The notes beneath the pieces are model-generated. The model saw only the letters and a list, made by a program, of their open reading frames with translations, was not told where the DNA came from and made no database searches. Positions 62,001-64,000 of a stretch of 64,000 nt of DNA are shown here, one piece after another; positions within the stretch are counted from its first letter, which is position 1; each line of letters begins with the position of its first letter. The DNA lies in assembly GCF_025024155.1 (NCBI RefSeq), contig NW_026251729.1, forward strand, positions 248,001 to 312,000, read 5' to 3'. A program made the translations under genes and the position numbers. The DNA is from Gamsiella multidivaricata. Lineage: Eukaryota > Mortierellomycota > Mortierellomycetes > Mortierellales > Mortierellaceae.

Positions 62001-63847
62001 GCATCTTCCAATGAACTGTCCGCGTAGGGATTGGTGGCGTCGTCGTCGATCCAGGTCTGAGGGCGACTGCGGCCTCTGTCGTGCCGATAGCCGGTGCGAT
62101 TCCGTGGTAGAGGGAGAAGAGGTCTTTCTGTGCGGCTTGCTGCAGGCGTTGCCGCTTGACAAGTTCACTGCTGTAGCTACTCCAGGCCTGACTGCTGTTG
62201 CTCCAGGTGCCGTTTTCCTGTGAGTTCTTGGCCAGGTTCACCGATCCTGATCCTCCATACGCCAGTACATCTGTCGCGTTAGCTGGCCCCTTTCCAAGGA
62301 GCGTGTGAGAAAACTGCAAGAACGACCAATGGAAGAGCGCTGTGAATGTCGAGTAGAACGAAGGATAGTTGATCGAGAGCTGTCCTGTCATCAGCATGAA
62401 CTGCGTATAAAAGATGACGTCGAAGAGTCCAGGTGTGTGTACAGAAATGGCCTCAGTGGGCAGACCATAGCTTGCGACTGCGCCCAGGAATCCGTTCCCG
62501 ACGGACGCCCTCATGGTCGTTGCCGCAAGACTGATTCCGCCCGAGAGGAAGGCGAGGGCTACGGGCAGATAGCTGATGGCGGTGCTGACACGGGGCATGG
62601 TCTGCTCAAGCAGGATGGCCACACATGCGATCGACTGGTTATTGCTGCCAATGATCTGCATGGCCACCATCAGCTCTGCAAATGGTGCGGATTGTGAGAT
62701 GTTGAAGCTCTAAGGGATCACGCACGATTGGATGTTAATTTGGGTTAATTTAATCATCAGACAAGTCAGATACCCTGTCTGAGCATTCACTACATTCAAC
62801 TCAATTGCGTTTGCAATTCCATCACATACTGTTTGAATAGTGCCTTTTCCCGGCGCTGTTGGACAGCCGCCAACAATCATGCCCCCGTCGGCCATGCATG
62901 CAGGTCCCTCGCTCCTGTAGAGCTGTGTCCCCATGATGGTTGTCTGGATTGATGTTCTCCCTAGAGGGCCAAAGACGGTGGTGCGAGAACACATGGTGAG
63001 TACTTTTGCTGGTAGTTAATGCCATCATAGAGGGATGCGATCTCCCAACGATGCGTTAAAAATAAACTTCATGTTAATTTAGGGCCGCCTTAGAGGAAAA
63101 AATGCATCCGTAATCAGAGGAGGGAGGGGACAGGACAAATGCACCCTTTTATGCTGGGCGCTCTTCTAAACGATAAACCCCATTTCGCTACCTCCTCTCC
63201 ATTTGTGTCTTCCTCCTGGCCTGCTTTGGACCTAAGGAGGAGAGTGAAACGAGATGAGGAGGAGTGGTGCCATTGGCTGGTCGCACAGAGATGTCACGCA
63301 CTTGCCCGCTTGCCGCTCGGATCGACACTGACCACTCTGCTATTTCTGTGTGCACGCACTTCCAGGCACAGGCAGATTTGCCTCTGTTCTATAAATAATC
63401 ACCATTCACAACACACGCGCACACACGCGCAAATACGCAGCAGAAACACACAAGCCATGCGCCCTAAACCAACTGGAATGCCCTCCTTGCCGCCATATTA
63501 TTATTTTTATCATCGTCATTATCATTATCATTAGCCGGTGTTGTTTTTCCAATGGTGCGAAAAAGGGGAGTGGATGGTTGCATAGTGTAATTACATTGAC
63601 TGGTGGCCGCTTCAGAATACCCTTGAGCCCAATAGACATTTGTGAAATTGCCCTGAAGCAATAGGCCGATCGAGTTGTTAGTGCGGTCATAGTGAGCAGT
63701 GGCCCTCTCGAGCGCAAAGATAGGGTTTGGACCCGAGCAGTCGGCATAAGGCCATGCCCCCACTGTTTGCACGCAAGTCCAGCTGAGAAGGACGAGAAGG
63801 AACGCTAGAAGACTGGACGTGTGAAGGCGTCGCATTGAAGACGCCAT
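58022..63847 (-). CDS. TRP-like ion channel/flavin carrier family (Flc/Pkd2-type) membrane protein
   Basis: Minus-strand exons 63847-63595 (3' end uncertain), 63008-62774, 62707-61482 and 61395-58022 sum to about 1,695 residues. The signal peptide is MASSMRRLHTSSLLAFLLVLLS. The ML-like luminal domain follows (CSGPNPIFALERATAHYD, CSRTTVFGPLGRTSIQTT, then GTIQTVCDGIANAIELNV). A TRP-like membrane region follows, with many hydrophobic segments, among them VSTAISYLPVALAFLSGGIS, INAALAAIASLVLSAALLGV and GTLFFLVTLLVRFLWGL. A Ser-rich luminal loop separates the first helices. The C-terminal roughly 870 residues are cytosolic and disordered, with a Gln run and a Gly run. The order (signal, ML, TRP) is that of fungal Flc/Pkd2/Spray proteins, which act in Ca2+ homeostasis and wall integrity. 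The first intron would be about 590 nt, unusually long here. Confidence 0.8.
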
Positions 63848-64000
63848 GGCTGAGGGACAGCGGAATCTGGTCCGTTGAATGCAGATTCCGGATTCGATGA
63901 GGCGGTTCAATACTGGAAAGTCGGAACCTGTCCAGAGGTGGGTACAGGTGGAGGAGCGAGTTCTATGCGATCGAATCCTGGTTGCCTGTCAAGAGTTATT
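63848..64000. other. Upstream flank of the TRP-like gene
   Basis: Promoter-side sequence to the window edge. No TATA box is obvious and no other gene is supported. Confidence 0.5.

Overview
The window looks like a chromosomal segment of an early-diverging filamentous fungus, most likely Mucoromycota and probably Mortierellaceae-like. I infer this from intron-dense genes with short GT-AG introns, fungal housekeeping genes (QCR6, KRI1, CHZ1, YHR202W-like phosphatase, Flc/Pkd2-type TRP protein), polyglutamine-rich hypothetical proteins, and mobile elements with DUF6589-like and RecQ-like genes. Taxonomy is inference; no rRNA or marker was seen.

Layout. 1-613: 3' exon of a TPR/J-domain co-chaperone (+). 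1211-4027: Myb-type, Reb1/TTF1-like factor (+). 4256-5235: QCR6, complex III hinge subunit (-). 5847-7474: DCN1, cullin neddylation (-), eight exons including an ATG-only first exon. 7877-8694: CHZ1, H2A.Z chaperone (+). 8820-9170: decayed dynamin-like remnant (+). 9290-10517: short-chain dehydrogenase (-). 10900-18110: a 7,211-bp DNA transposon with 667-bp terminal inverted repeats (TIRs) and a 9-bp target duplication, carrying convergent RecQ-like helicase and DUF6589-like genes. 18120-18523: remnant of the interrupted locus. 19181-21259: CDC42-type GTPase (-). 22521-24252: pyruvate dehydrogenase E1 alpha (+). 24469-28080: a graveyard of 5'-truncated LINE-like copies in head-to-tail array, a tRNA-like sequence, then tRNA-Glu(UUC). 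28306-30462: a pogo-type element with a broken transposase. 31376-32101: an unrecognised Cys-containing protein (-). 33646-36411: secreted subtilisin (+). 36993-39566: secreted metallophosphoesterase (-) with a 7-nt microexon. 40594-41294: small Cys-rich protein (+). 41530-44154, 47325-49295 and 50625-54727: large low-complexity hypotheticals. 54843-57804: KRI1 (+). 58022-63847: TRP-like membrane protein (-).

Exon structures were solved by hand: each reported junction follows GT-AG (two are GC-AG), keeps frame and restores a conserved protein motif. The host genes are ordinary housekeeping and secretory functions with no evident joint pathway.

The most interesting feature is the 10.9-18.1 kb element. 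Both of its genes begin inside the TIRs, so each reads inward from a copy of the same promoter and shares the same first codons. The DUF6589-like protein has spaced acidic residues that would suit a DDE-type transposase, and the 9-bp duplication with long TIRs recalls Mutator-like elements. Second is the LINE array, in which a constant 20-nt leader is joined to different points of the element body.
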